Shown piece by piece: positions 1-6,666 of a DNA stretch of 6,666 nt. The notes beneath the pieces are model-generated. The model had not been told where the DNA came from. It did not search any database and worked only from the letters and a program-made list of their open reading frames with translations. A program made the position numbers and the translations under genes. Position 1 is the first letter of the stretch. Each line of letters starts with the position of its first letter. The stretch spans positions 1-6,666 of the forward strand of contig DMAW01000132.1 of NCBI GenBank assembly GCA_003446375.1. The letters run 5' to 3'. Origin of the DNA: Eubacteriaceae bacterium (GTDB lineage Bacteria; Bacillota; Clostridia; Eubacteriales; Alkalibacteraceae).

Positions 1-678
1 GACATACTCAATGTAAGTGCCGGACTTGATGGAATTGATGAAAAATCGGCCATAGTTGAAAGCATAGATTCAATACAGCGTACAGTTGACATACCCCTTC
101 AAATAGAGACAAAAGATCCAAAAGTCTTGGAAGGTGCGTTGAGAGCTTATAATGGCAAGGCAGTGATAAATTCTGTGGATGGAACTGAAAAATCCATGAA
201 AGAAGTGTTTCCCATTATGAAAAAATATGGCGGCGTAGCAATAGCTCTTACAGTGGATGAAGACGGCATAGGAAAGACAGGCGAAAAAAGAATGGAGATC
301 GCAGCAAAAATTCTTGATGAAGCAAAAAAGCACGGTCTGGATAAAAAAGACTTCGTTTTTGATTGTTTGTCATTGCCGGTCATAACCGAACAAGATAGCC
401 TGCTGGAGTCCCTTAAGGCAATCAGGCTAATAAAGGAAAATCTGAAAGCAAACACTGTTTTGGGTATCGGAAACGTCTCTTATAAGTTGCCGGAAAGAAG
501 CCTGTTAAACAGAACTTATTTTTCCATGGCCCTTGGCGCAGGTCTGGATTCACTAATAATGGACTTTTATGACGAAGACATGAAAGATACTTTAAATGCC
601 GCTAAGGTTCTTATGAATTTTGATAAATCTGCAGAAAAATACATTGAAATTTATAGAAAAAAAGATGAAAGCAATTGA
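1..678 (+). CDS. Pterin-binding (methyltetrahydrofolate:corrinoid methyltransferase / DHPS-like) family protein, 5'-truncated by window
   Basis: The reading frame is open from base 1 and ends at TGA 676-678, giving the last 225 residues. The start lies upstream of the window. The fold is that of the pterin-binding TIM barrel shared by MetH, the acetogen methyltransferase AcsE and dihydropteroate synthase. Visible landmarks, in window residue numbers, are ILNVSAGLDGIDE (2-14), VINS (55-58), FDCLSLP (120-126) and the strongly conserved GIGNVSYKLPER followed by LLNRT. Asn158 matches the Asn that helps methyl transfer from the pterin N5 in AcsE (N199), and Asn57 and Asp121 match its N96 and D160. 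The usual DVN motif reads NVS, and the usual Asp of strand 3 is Glu36. No cobalamin-binding domain follows; the protein ends in a Lys-rich tail, so it is either a stand-alone methyltransferase or the C-terminal part of a homocysteine-methyltransferase fusion. The likely role is moving methyl groups between methyl-THF and a corrinoid protein in the cytoplasm. The family is secure; substrate and partner are not. Confidence 0.85.
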   Translation, partial: DILNVSAGLDGIDEKSAIVESIDSIQRTVDIPLQIETKDPKVLEGALRAYNGKAVINSVDGTEKSMKEVFPIMKKYGGVAIALTVDEDGIGKTGEKRMEIAAKILDEAKKHGLDKKDFVFDCLSLPVITEQDSLLESLKAIRLIKENLKANTVLGIGNVSYKLPERSLLNRTYFSMALGAGLDSLIMDFYDEDMKDTLNAAKVLMNFDKSAEKYIEIYRKKDESN

Positions 679-699
679 TTTAAAAGAGCGTGCTTAACC

Positions 700-705
700 A
701 GGAGG
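700..705 (+). promoter_or_regulatory. Ribosome binding site of tsaE (AGGAGG)
   Basis: A perfect AGGAGG sits 5 bases before ATG 711. It decides the tsaE start: a GTG at 690 in the same frame would put this Shine-Dalgarno sequence inside the coding region and has no comparable site of its own. Confidence 0.8.
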
Positions 706-710
706 AAGAG

Positions 711-1196
711 ATGACATCTTGTAAAATGAAGTATTTGTCAAAGTCGCCACAAGAGACTTTTGAATTGGGTTTTGAAATAGGAAGGCTTTTGACCATAGGC
801 CACGTATTGTGCCTAGAAGGGGAAATGGGTGGGGGAAAGACCGCCTTGAGCCAGGCAGTGCTTCAAGGTTTGGGTGTTTCCGGTTACATCACCAGCCCTA
901 CTTACAGCATAGTTAATGAATACGAAGTTGACGGAAAAAAACTTTATCACTTTGACATTTACAGAGTTGAAAGTGCCGAAGAGCTCTACGACATAGGGTT
1001 TGATGATTATTTAAAGAGCTCTATTGTGATAATAGAATGGCCACAAATCATCAGGGAGCATCTTAAGGGACCTGTCATAGACATAGAGATTATTAAAACA
1101 GGTGCAGAAGGCGAAAGGGTAATTCATCTGAAAGGCCCATGTGGGATTATCCAAAAATTGAAAGAAAAATTTGGAGAGAAGGGAATTAAAATATGA
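711..1196 (+). CDS. tsaE: tRNA threonylcarbamoyladenosine biosynthesis ATPase TsaE
   Basis: TsaE is the small cytoplasmic ATPase that works with TsaB and TsaD to make N6-threonylcarbamoyladenosine at A37 of ANN-decoding tRNAs. The 161-residue protein is of normal family length. It shows the P-loop GEMGGGKT at residues 37-44 (the common form is GxxGAGKT, so one Ala is Gly here), the SPTY motif at 62-65 with the following NEY, YHFDIYR at 79-85 and the EWP motif at 109-111. Together these are diagnostic of TsaE. ATG 711 is chosen over the in-frame GTG 690 because of the AGGAGG at 700-705. The gene lies 32 bases after the methyltransferase gene, and its stop overlaps the tsaB start in an ATGA, so the two are probably translationally coupled. 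The C-terminal tail from about residue 140 is Lys/Glu-rich and poorly conserved in the family. Confidence 0.96.
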   Translation: MTSCKMKYLSKSPQETFELGFEIGRLLTIGHVLCLEGEMGGGKTALSQAVLQGLGVSGYITSPTYSIVNEYEVDGKKLYHFDIYRVESAEELYDIGFDDYLKSSIVIIEWPQIIREHLKGPVIDIEIIKTGAEGERVIHLKGPCGIIQKLKEKFGEKGIKI

Positions 1197-1912
1197 TAAT
1201 ACTGGGTATCGATACTTCGACTGCTTCGACTTCAGTTGGGCTCAGCGCTTATGGTGAGACTATAAGTGAAATAACGGCAAACTACAGGCAGACTCATTCA
1301 GAGCAGTTGGTTAATATGGTGGACCAGGTCTTGAAATCTTCATCTATTTCTCTTTCAGATGTTGATTATTTTGCTTGTGTAAAAGGGCCGGGGTCTTTTA
1401 CGGGACTGAGGATAGGAGCGGCATCTGTCAAGGGGATGGCTCAATTCGAGGACAAGCCTATCATAGGAGTTTCGCTCCTGGAAGTTTTGGCTTACGGAGC
1501 AGGTGCTTTCAAAGGAATAATATGCTCATTGGCTGATGCCCAGCGTGATCAGGTTTATGCAGGTTTTTATAAATGGGAAAATGAATGGCTAAAGCCTATG
1601 GAAAAAGATATGGTTGCAAGCGTTGACGAAGCAAAGAACCTTGCAAGATCCTTTGGGGTGCCTGTCGCATTTACCGGTGAAGGGGTTAAGAAGCTGGGAG
1701 ATATAGACGACTGGACAGAACCTGATGCGACCATACTAAAAGGACCTTACAGGATACCCAAAGCAGGCATGCTTTGCCTTGCTGCATGTAAAAAAGCTGA
1801 AGAAAGCGACGATGTATATACTTGGGAAAATTTCGAGCCGGATTATTTCAGAAAATCCCAAGCGGAAATTCAAATGGAAAAAAAGAGAGCTGAAAACAAT
1901 GGTCAGATATAA
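1193..1912 (+). CDS. tsaB: tRNA threonylcarbamoyladenosine biosynthesis protein TsaB
   Basis: TsaB is the catalytically inactive ASKHA-fold partner of TsaD and the scaffold of the bacterial t6A37 complex. The 239-residue length is usual. Family signatures are the N-terminal GIDTST (residues 5-10), the HSEQL motif near residue 35, KGPGSFTGLRIG around residues 64-75 and the ADAQRDQVYAG stretch that corresponds to the DARRxEVY motif. The C-terminal PDYFRKSQAE is also typical (the usual form is PxYLRxxxAE). The ATG at 1193 overlaps the tsaE TGA by four bases and is preceded by a purine-rich GAAGGGA at about 1178-1184. The usual downstream partners rimI and tsaD are not next to it: the reading frame overlaps a DNA repair nuclease gene by 14 bases, so tsaD must lie elsewhere in the genome. 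Assignment is very safe. Confidence 0.96.
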   Translation: MIILGIDTSTASTSVGLSAYGETISEITANYRQTHSEQLVNMVDQVLKSSSISLSDVDYFACVKGPGSFTGLRIGAASVKGMAQFEDKPIIGVSLLEVLAYGAGAFKGIICSLADAQRDQVYAGFYKWENEWLKPMEKDMVASVDEAKNLARSFGVPVAFTGEGVKKLGDIDDWTEPDATILKGPYRIPKAGMLCLAACKKAEESDDVYTWENFEPDYFRKSQAEIQMEKKRAENNGQI

Positions 1913-2987
1913 ATTTGTGCATACAGGAGATCTGCATTTGGGATGCGGCCTTAAAACATCCAGTCTCCCTGAAGATGTTCGAAACAACTTGAGATTGGAT
2001 GTTTGGAAAGCGCTGGATCAGATTGTAAGTTATTGCAAGGAAAAAAGAGTGGATTTTTTATTTATTGCAGGAGACTTGTTTGAACATGATCTCTTTAAAA
2101 TGTCTGATCTAAAGATGCTGGCTGCATACTTTAAGTCATTGGACAAAACAAAAGTATTCATATCTCCGGGCAATCATGATCCACTGGGAGGATTTATGTC
2201 GTACAAGGCGATAGATTGGCCTGAGAACATTCATATATTTAAAGATGAGAAGATAACTGAAGTGAAGGTTGATGACTGGATGTCAGTGTGGGGATTTGGC
2301 TGGAATGGAGAATACATCAGAGATGCAAAGGACGTCCTAGGGGATGTGCCGGACGTTTTTAGGACAAATATCCTTGTTCTGCATGGAGATGCAATTGATT
2401 CAGGGTCAAATTACCTGCCGCTTAGAGATGAGATGGAATATTTAAACAGTTTTGATTATGTAGCGCTAGGACATATTCACAAGCCAAATCAGCTGGAAGC
2501 TAAAATAAAATACTGTGGTTCGCCGCTATCCATTAGCTTTAAAGACGAAGGGAAAAGGGGCTTCATTAAAGGGGATGTGACAAAAGGAGAAGTGACGAGC
2601 GAGTTCATCCCACTTGAATTTAGACAATTCCACTTGGAGACCGTTGAAGTAGTTCCTGAAGAGAGCTACCTTGATATATGCGATAAAATCAAAAAATTGT
2701 CTCATAATAAAAATCAGGATTTATTTAAGATAACTGTAAATGGGATATTAGATGTTGACGTCGATTTCGAGATGATAAAGCAGGGAATTTATGATAGCTT
2801 TTATTATGTAGAGTTAATAGATGCTACTATCAAGGATTACGATTTAGAGAGCTTGTATTCTCAAAATGAAAACAACATTATCGGAAGATTCATCAAAGAA
2901 ATGGCTCAAGAGGATTTAAATGATTCAACTAACAGGCAGGCGTTGTACCATGGTTTGGAAGCGCTGCTTCAGGAGAGACAGCTATGA
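1899..2987 (+). CDS. YhaO/SbcD-family metallophosphoesterase (DNA repair exonuclease)
   Basis: This 362-residue protein belongs to the SbcD/Mre11/YhaO nuclease family (COG0420 type). These are two-metal (usually Mn) phosphoesterases that process DNA ends with a Rad50/SbcC-like ATPase. All phosphoesterase motifs are intact: GDLHLG (10-15), AGDLFEHD (57-64), SPGNHDP (89-95), VLHGDAID (160-167) and ALGHIHKP (189-196). The predicted metal ligands are Asp11, His13, Asp59, Asn92, His162, His192 and His194. The C-terminal ~120 residues should form the cap and ATPase-binding region. It is somewhat shorter than the roughly 400 residues of Bacillus YhaO. ATG 1899 is chosen because the protein begins directly with the first beta strand (VRYKFVHTGDLH); upstream extension of the frame lies inside tsaB and looks unlike the family. 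The ribosome site is weak (GAGAG at 1885-1889), which suggests coupling to tsaB. The stop overlaps the partner ATPase gene in an ATGA. Confidence 0.93.
   Translation: MVRYKFVHTGDLHLGCGLKTSSLPEDVRNNLRLDVWKALDQIVSYCKEKRVDFLFIAGDLFEHDLFKMSDLKMLAAYFKSLDKTKVFISPGNHDPLGGFMSYKAIDWPENIHIFKDEKITEVKVDDWMSVWGFGWNGEYIRDAKDVLGDVPDVFRTNILVLHGDAIDSGSNYLPLRDEMEYLNSFDYVALGHIHKPNQLEAKIKYCGSPLSISFKDEGKRGFIKGDVTKGEVTSEFIPLEFRQFHLETVEVVPEESYLDICDKIKKLSHNKNQDLFKITVNGILDVDVDFEMIKQGIYDSFYYVELIDATIKDYDLESLYSQNENNIIGRFIKEMAQEDLNDSTNRQALYHGLEALLQERQL
2971..2976 (+). promoter_or_regulatory. Ribosome binding site of the YhaN-like ATPase gene (AGGAGA)
   Basis: AGGAGA lies 7 bases before ATG 2984, inside the 3' end of the nuclease gene. 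It supports the overlapping ATGA start and gives the ATPase its own good initiation signal in addition to coupling. Confidence 0.65.
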
Positions 2988-5368
2988 TTATAAAAGAACT
3001 TAACCTGTCGGCTTTCGGCAAGTTTAAAAATAAAAGAATAATATTTGAAGACGGGCTAAATGTCATCTACGGAGGAAACGAAACAGGAAAGTCCACACTG
3101 CATAAATTTATCGAAGGCATGCTGTTTGGATTTTTCAAGGATTCCTGGTCCAGAAGGCTATATAATGAAGATTATTTTAAGTATTTGCCCATAACCGGAA
3201 ATGATTACAGGGGAAGCATGTCTGTAGAGGCTGAAGGCAAATCGGTCAGAATGGAGCGTAATTTCTTAAAAGGCAAAGATGAGCTTAAGATATATGACGA
3301 TGCCAGCGGAGAGGATATTACGGGACTATTTTACTATGAGCCTTCCATAAAAATGAATTACTTGATGGATCCCAATCTGCTCAACCGGAATCTTTATAAA
3401 AACACAGTAAGCATATCTCAGCTAAAGGCAAAGACTGATGATGATCTAGCTGGGGAGCTTAAGGAAAAACTGTTGAATTACAGCAAATCAGGCACAGATA
3501 TTTCAGTAAACAAGGCAATCAGAAGTCTTGAAAAAAAGCTTGAAAACTATGGCACTGAAAGAAGGAAGGGCTCTGCATTAAACCAGATAGTCGAGAAAAT
3601 TGCTGCTCTGGAATCAGAGCTGGAAAAGGCGCAGAAATTACAAAACAGAGTCAAAGAGCTCTCGATTGAAAAGATGAAATTATCCCAAGAAGAAAAAGAG
3701 CTGGCGGAGGTACATAAAAGCTTGCTTAATCGACTTGAGAATCTGGAAGTCAAGAATATATATCAAAAATTCAAAAGTTACAAAGTCTTGGACGAGGAAA
3801 AAAATAATTTGGAAAGAGACTTAAGGGACAATATAAATCCGTTCATAACGGAAGAAGACATGCGCGAGATGTTATTTAATCAGAAGGAGCTTGAAAGGCT
3901 TGAGGAGGATACAGCCAAATCTTATGAATTTTTGGATAAGATTGAATTGGAGATATCTAGAATCAAGGATGAGTTTAATCTGCACGATGACAATATCCTA
4001 AGAGAATCATACAATGAAGACAAAGACACACTTTTTGAGTTGAAGGAAGAAAAGCTGCATCTAAGTCAAAAGATGAAAAAGGCAAACATGAAAAGCCCGA
4101 AGGCACAAGGAGCGGCAATGGTGTTTTCAGGGATTTCTTCAGCCATGGGATTTTATGCAGGCAACTTCTACGACAACATTTATATGACTGGAGCAGGGGC
4201 TTTTTTTGCAGCAGTTGCATCGTACTTTGCTGCAAGGCTGATTTATTTCAAATCAAAAGGAGCAGAAAAGCTGGAAGCAAAAGCTTTAAGATCGAGGCTA
4301 CTGGAAATAGATGCATCAGTAGAGAAGATTCTAGATAGATATAAAGCCACTGATTTAAAAGACCTCAAGGAAAAATGGGATGGCCTTAAAGAAAGAGCAA
4401 AGCTGAACAGTCAGGAAATAGACAGGATAAAAATTCTTGAAGATAGAAAAAGCTATGTCGCTATAAATATAGATGAGTTTGACAAAAACAAGCTTGAGCG
4501 AAAAAACAGCCAATTATTGAAGCTGGAACATTATATGGTTGAAAATTTGGATGAATTGCTTGTGATCTACGAAAAACAAAAGCAACTCAGAAAGAAGGCT
4601 TCTAGGCTTGAAGAAGTAAAAAGAACTATGGAAATCCTAATGACTAGGGAGGAATATCAGAAGCTAGACGACTTTTTTAAAGGAAAAGGCTTGCCGCAAT
4701 CATACAAGGAAGATCCGGAAAGCTTAAGGGATCAAATTTTTAAAACCGAAAAGAAAGTTTCAGCAACAAAAACTCAAAAGGACAAAATCGAAGGTGAGAT
4801 ACTTGCTTTGGAAAAAGGTCTTAAGGTGCCTGAGCTAATAAGAGAGGAGCTTGAGCACATGGGCGAACTAAAGATGCAGAATTTAAACAGCGCAAAAGCT
4901 GTGAACTTGGCTATCGAAAAGATAAATGAAGCTTCAAAGCAGATGCATTCAGAAATAGCTCCTGAGCTGAACAAGAAGTTGGGAGAGCTGATGGACAGGA
5001 TAACAAATAGATACAAGAGTTTTAAGGTATCAAAAGATATCAGTATAAGCGTTGAAGAACCGGATTCCGGTCTGCTATTTGACGGCAGCCAATTAAGCAT
5101 GGGAACTCTTGATCAACTTTACTTTTCTTTAAGGATAGGAATGGCTCAGATGCTTGGATACGAAGGATTTCCCATGATATTGGATGAAGCGTTTTTGCAA
5201 TATGACGATGAAAGGCTTTTCAGAGCTTTGGAGATCCTAGCGGAAGAGAGCGAAAGCAGGCAAATAATAATATTTACATCTCAGGTTAGAGAAGGAGAGT
5301 TATTAAGGAAAATGAAATGTAAATCAAATATAATTAATCTACATGATCTGGAGGGATCTATATGTTGA
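2984..5368 (+). CDS. YhaN-like SMC/Rad50-type AAA ATPase with central transmembrane hairpin
   Basis: This 794-residue protein is the ATPase partner of the upstream nuclease and resembles Bacillus YhaN (COG4717 type), a relative of SbcC/Rad50. Domains in order are: an N-terminal ATPase lobe with the P-loop GGNETGKST (30-38) and probable Q-loop Gln146; a Glu/Lys-rich coiled-coil arm from about 175 to 365; two hydrophobic segments at about 376-393 and 399-422; a returning coiled-coil arm from about 425 to 650; and a C-terminal lobe with the ABC-type signature LSMGT (704-708), Walker B PMILDE (730-735, Asp734 and Glu735) and a final beta strand IIIFTSQ. There is no CxxC zinc hook at the apex of the coiled coil; the hydrophobic pair occupies that place. 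The protein is shorter than Bacillus YhaN (over 900 residues as I recall). It is inferred to couple ATP hydrolysis to opening or scanning of DNA for the nuclease, probably at the membrane. Its role is uncharacterised beyond this. The frame is intact. Confidence 0.92.
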   Translation: MIIKELNLSAFGKFKNKRIIFEDGLNVIYGGNETGKSTLHKFIEGMLFGFFKDSWSRRLYNEDYFKYLPITGNDYRGSMSVEAEGKSVRMERNFLKGKDELKIYDDASGEDITGLFYYEPSIKMNYLMDPNLLNRNLYKNTVSISQLKAKTDDDLAGELKEKLLNYSKSGTDISVNKAIRSLEKKLENYGTERRKGSALNQIVEKIAALESELEKAQKLQNRVKELSIEKMKLSQEEKELAEVHKSLLNRLENLEVKNIYQKFKSYKVLDEEKNNLERDLRDNINPFITEEDMREMLFNQKELERLEEDTAKSYEFLDKIELEISRIKDEFNLHDDNILRESYNEDKDTLFELKEEKLHLSQKMKKANMKSPKAQGAAMVFSGISSAMGFYAGNFYDNIYMTGAGAFFAAVASYFAARLIYFKSKGAEKLEAKALRSRLLEIDASVEKILDRYKATDLKDLKEKWDGLKERAKLNSQEIDRIKILEDRKSYVAINIDEFDKNKLERKNSQLLKLEHYMVENLDELLVIYEKQKQLRKKASRLEEVKRTMEILMTREEYQKLDDFFKGKGLPQSYKEDPESLRDQIFKTEKKVSATKTQKDKIEGEILALEKGLKVPELIREELEHMGELKMQNLNSAKAVNLAIEKINEASKQMHSEIAPELNKKLGELMDRITNRYKSFKVSKDISISVEEPDSGLLFDGSQLSMGTLDQLYFSLRIGMAQMLGYEGFPMILDEAFLQYDDERLFRALEILAEESESRQIIIFTSQVREGELLRKMKCKSNIINLHDLEGSIC
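5350..5355 (+). promoter_or_regulatory. Ribosome binding site of the C_GCAxxG_C_C protein gene (GGAGGG)
   Basis: GGAGGG lies 6 bases before ATG 5362 and within the last codons of the ATPase gene. It fixes the start that overlaps the ATPase stop by seven bases. Confidence 0.7.
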
Positions 5369-5820
5369 GGGAAAAGGCGGAAAAATACGTTGAAAGTGAA
5401 TTTGCCCATGGTGACGAACACAAACTTTATCATTACAATTGCGCAGAGACCTTGATAAATAGCTGCAATGATGAGTACTGTCTTGGTCTTGATGAAAAGG
5501 CTCTGAAGATGATGGTTCCTTTTGGAGGAGGATTCTACTGCGAAAAAGCTTGCGGAGTCTTGACTGGGGCATTGGCAGCTATTGGAGTCATGTATGCAGA
5601 GGACAAGCCAACGGAAAATGTAAATGCAAAAGCCTTGGCACAAAAATGGGTGGAGGCTTTCGAGAAGGAATTCGGATCCACGGAATGTGCTCAAGTCAAA
5701 AGAGATCACAAGCACGAAACAAAAAAGTGTGCTCCGGTGATGATACGAGGAGCGGAGCTTTTTGAAAAGGTCCTAAAAGAATTTAAAGAGGAATTGAAGG
5801 AAAAATATAAAGAGGGATGA
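5362..5820 (+). CDS. C_GCAxxG_C_C family putative redox-active protein
   Basis: A 152-residue cytoplasmic protein with no signal peptide or membrane segment. The pattern matches the C_GCAxxG_C_C family (Pfam PF09719 type), small proteins regarded as redox-active but without a proven reaction. Key elements are YNCAE (Cys27), then a glycine-rich FGGGFYCEKACGVLTGALAA with Cys60 and Cys64, then FGSTEC (Cys109) and KKCAPVM (Cys123). Cys35 and Cys40 lie outside the core pattern. Four or five spaced cysteines plus His116 and His118 could bind a metal or FeS centre, or cycle as disulfides; this is inference. The C-terminal 25 residues form a charged Lys/Glu helix. The gene overlaps the YhaN-like gene by seven bases and ends four bases before mnmA, so it is very probably co-translated with both. 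A link to sulfur transfer for MnmA is possible but unproven. Confidence 0.85.
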   Translation: MLREKAEKYVESEFAHGDEHKLYHYNCAETLINSCNDEYCLGLDEKALKMMVPFGGGFYCEKACGVLTGALAAIGVMYAEDKPTENVNAKALAQKWVEAFEKEFGSTECAQVKRDHKHETKKCAPVMIRGAELFEKVLKEFKEELKEKYKEG

Positions 5821-5824
5821 TTTG

Positions 5825-6666
5825 ATGACTGATACTAAAAAAACTGTCGTAGTGGGCATGTCTGGCGGAGTGGACTCCTCAGTTGCGGCTTTGCTTCTCA
5901 AGCAGCAAGGGTACAATGTAATAGGCATATTTATGAAAAACTGGGAAGAGACCCAGGATGACGGAGCGTGTACTGCAGAAGAGGATTATGAAGATGTCAG
6001 AAGGGTATGCGACAAGCTTGAGATACCTTATTATACGGTGAATTTCAGCAAAGAATATTGGGACAGGGTATTTTCGTATTTTCTTGATGAATACAAAAGA
6101 GGTCGAACCCCTAATCCTGACGTGTTGTGCAACAAGGAAATTAAATTCAAAGCTTTTTTGGATTATGCTCTAAATGTGGCTGGTGCTGATTATCTTGCAA
6201 CAGGGCACTACGCAAAAATCAAGGAGAATGATGGTAAATTCAGTCTCCTTAAATCTGAAGATAAGAATAAAGACCAAACTTATTTTTTATGCCAATTGAG
6301 CCAACAGCAGTTATCAAAGGCCATGTTTCCCCTTGGAGAGATCCCAAAAGAAGAAGTTCGCAAAATTGCAGCTGAAAACGGGTTGTTGACAGCCGGAAAA
6401 AAGGATTCTACAGGGATATGCTTTATCGGGGAGAGGGACTTCAACAAGTTTTTGAGTAGGTACTTGCCTGCAAAAAAAGGAGAAATAAAAGATCCTCAGG
6501 GAAATATAAAAGGAACCCACAATGGTCTCATGTACTATACCCTTGGACAGAGAAGAGGTCTTGGAATCGGCGGGCAGGGAACCGGCGAGCCTTGGTTCGT
6601 TTATAAAAAAGATTTAAATACGAATACTTTGTACGTAGTTCAAGGAGAAAAGCAACCTTTGCTATA
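5825..6666 (+). CDS. mnmA: tRNA-specific 2-thiouridylase MnmA, 3'-truncated by window
   Basis: MnmA adenylates and thiolates C2 of U34 in the tRNAs for Lys, Glu and Gln, taking persulfide sulfur from a cysteine desulfurase relay. The first 280 residues are present and the frame runs off the window end. The N-type PP-loop reads GMSGGVDSS (residues 11-19), followed by a FMKNWEE segment. Both catalytic cysteines are present: Cys102 in NPDVLCNKEIKF and Cys199 in STGICFIGERDF, the same numbers as in the E. coli enzyme. Further typical stretches are ATGHYAK, KDQTYFLCQL and the YYTLGQRRGLGIGG segment of the central domain. About 80 C-terminal residues (beta-barrel) are missing beyond the edge. The ATG at 5825 is four bases after the preceding stop with GAGGG at 5812-5816 as ribosome site. 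Unlike many clostridial loci, no nifS/iscS and nifU/iscU pair lies directly upstream. Confidence 0.97.
   Translation, partial: MTDTKKTVVVGMSGGVDSSVAALLLKQQGYNVIGIFMKNWEETQDDGACTAEEDYEDVRRVCDKLEIPYYTVNFSKEYWDRVFSYFLDEYKRGRTPNPDVLCNKEIKFKAFLDYALNVAGADYLATGHYAKIKENDGKFSLLKSEDKNKDQTYFLCQLSQQQLSKAMFPLGEIPKEEVRKIAAENGLLTAGKKDSTGICFIGERDFNKFLSRYLPAKKGEIKDPQGNIKGTHNGLMYYTLGQRRGLGIGGQGTGEPWFVYKKDLNTNTLYVVQGEKQPLL

Noticed and set aside
127..678. TTG at 127 as the start of the methyltransferase-family protein
   Set aside because: The frame is open to base 1 and residues 1-42 already match the pterin-binding domain, so the TTG is internal.
690..710. GTG at 690 as an alternative tsaE start, adding seven residues
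   Set aside because: The AGGAGG at 700-705 would be inside the gene and is ideally placed for ATG 711. The extra residues do not resemble the family N terminus.
679..710. Possible promoter or terminator in the gap before tsaE
   Set aside because: The gap is only 32 bases, with no hairpin followed by a T-run and no paired -35/-10 boxes; it holds little beyond the ribosome site.
1779..1898. Upstream extension of the nuclease gene into tsaB
   Set aside because: The added ~40 residues are an out-of-frame reading of tsaB. The family begins at the beta strand that follows ATG 1899.
3547..4235. Minus-strand open frames opposite the YhaN-like gene
   Set aside because: They are antisense to coiled-coil coding sequence and rich in Ser, Leu and Cys from reverse-complemented Glu/Lys codons, with no protein features.
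1899..5368. The nuclease-ATPase pair as an anti-phage defence system
   Set aside because: Two-gene nuclease/ATPase layouts can be defence systems, but the intact SbcD-type motifs, the YhaN-like architecture, the housekeeping neighbours and the uniform base composition favour a core DNA repair pair. There is no sign of a genomic island or mobile element.
5281..5715. Minus-strand open frame of 144 codons opposite the Cys-rich protein gene
   Set aside because: It has no family resemblance or plausible ribosome site, and it lies antisense to a well-supported gene. Its Ser/Phe/Leu-rich composition is typical of a shadow frame.

Overview
The window looks like a piece of the chromosome of a low-GC, anaerobic Firmicute (Clostridia type). 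This is inferred from the AT-rich, AAA/GAA-heavy codons, the strong AGGAGG-type ribosome binding sites and the gene families present. The genus cannot be named from the sequence alone.

All genes are on the + strand and tightly packed. In order they are: the 3' part of a pterin-binding (methyltetrahydrofolate-type) methyltransferase-family protein (1-678); tsaE (711-1196) and tsaB (1193-1912), for tRNA t6A37 synthesis; a YhaO/SbcD-like metallophosphoesterase nuclease (1899-2987); its partner, a YhaN-like SMC/Rad50-type ATPase with two predicted membrane segments (2984-5368); a small cysteine-rich protein of the C_GCAxxG_C_C type (5362-5820); and the 5' part of mnmA, the tRNA U34 2-thiouridylase (5825 to the window end). 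Adjacent genes overlap by 4, 14, 4 and 7 bp or are separated by 32 and 4 bp. There is no gene-free stretch over 300 bases. I see no convincing internal promoter, terminator, RNA gene, repeat array or mobile element. The simplest reading is one co-transcribed, largely translationally coupled run.

Functionally the run mixes three things: tRNA anticodon-loop modification (t6A37 and s2U34, which co-occur on tRNA-Lys(UUU) in bacteria), a two-subunit DNA end-processing machine that appears membrane-tethered, and one-carbon/corrinoid metabolism at the upstream edge. Most of it is housekeeping. The points that deserve a second look are the altered pterin pocket of the first protein, the hydrophobic hairpin at the middle of the YhaN-like protein where Rad50/SbcC carry a hook or hinge, the tsaE-tsaB pair followed by DNA repair genes rather than rimI/tsaD, and the uncharacterised Cys-rich protein coupled on both sides to yhaN and mnmA. 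I found no convincing evidence of a wholly new system.
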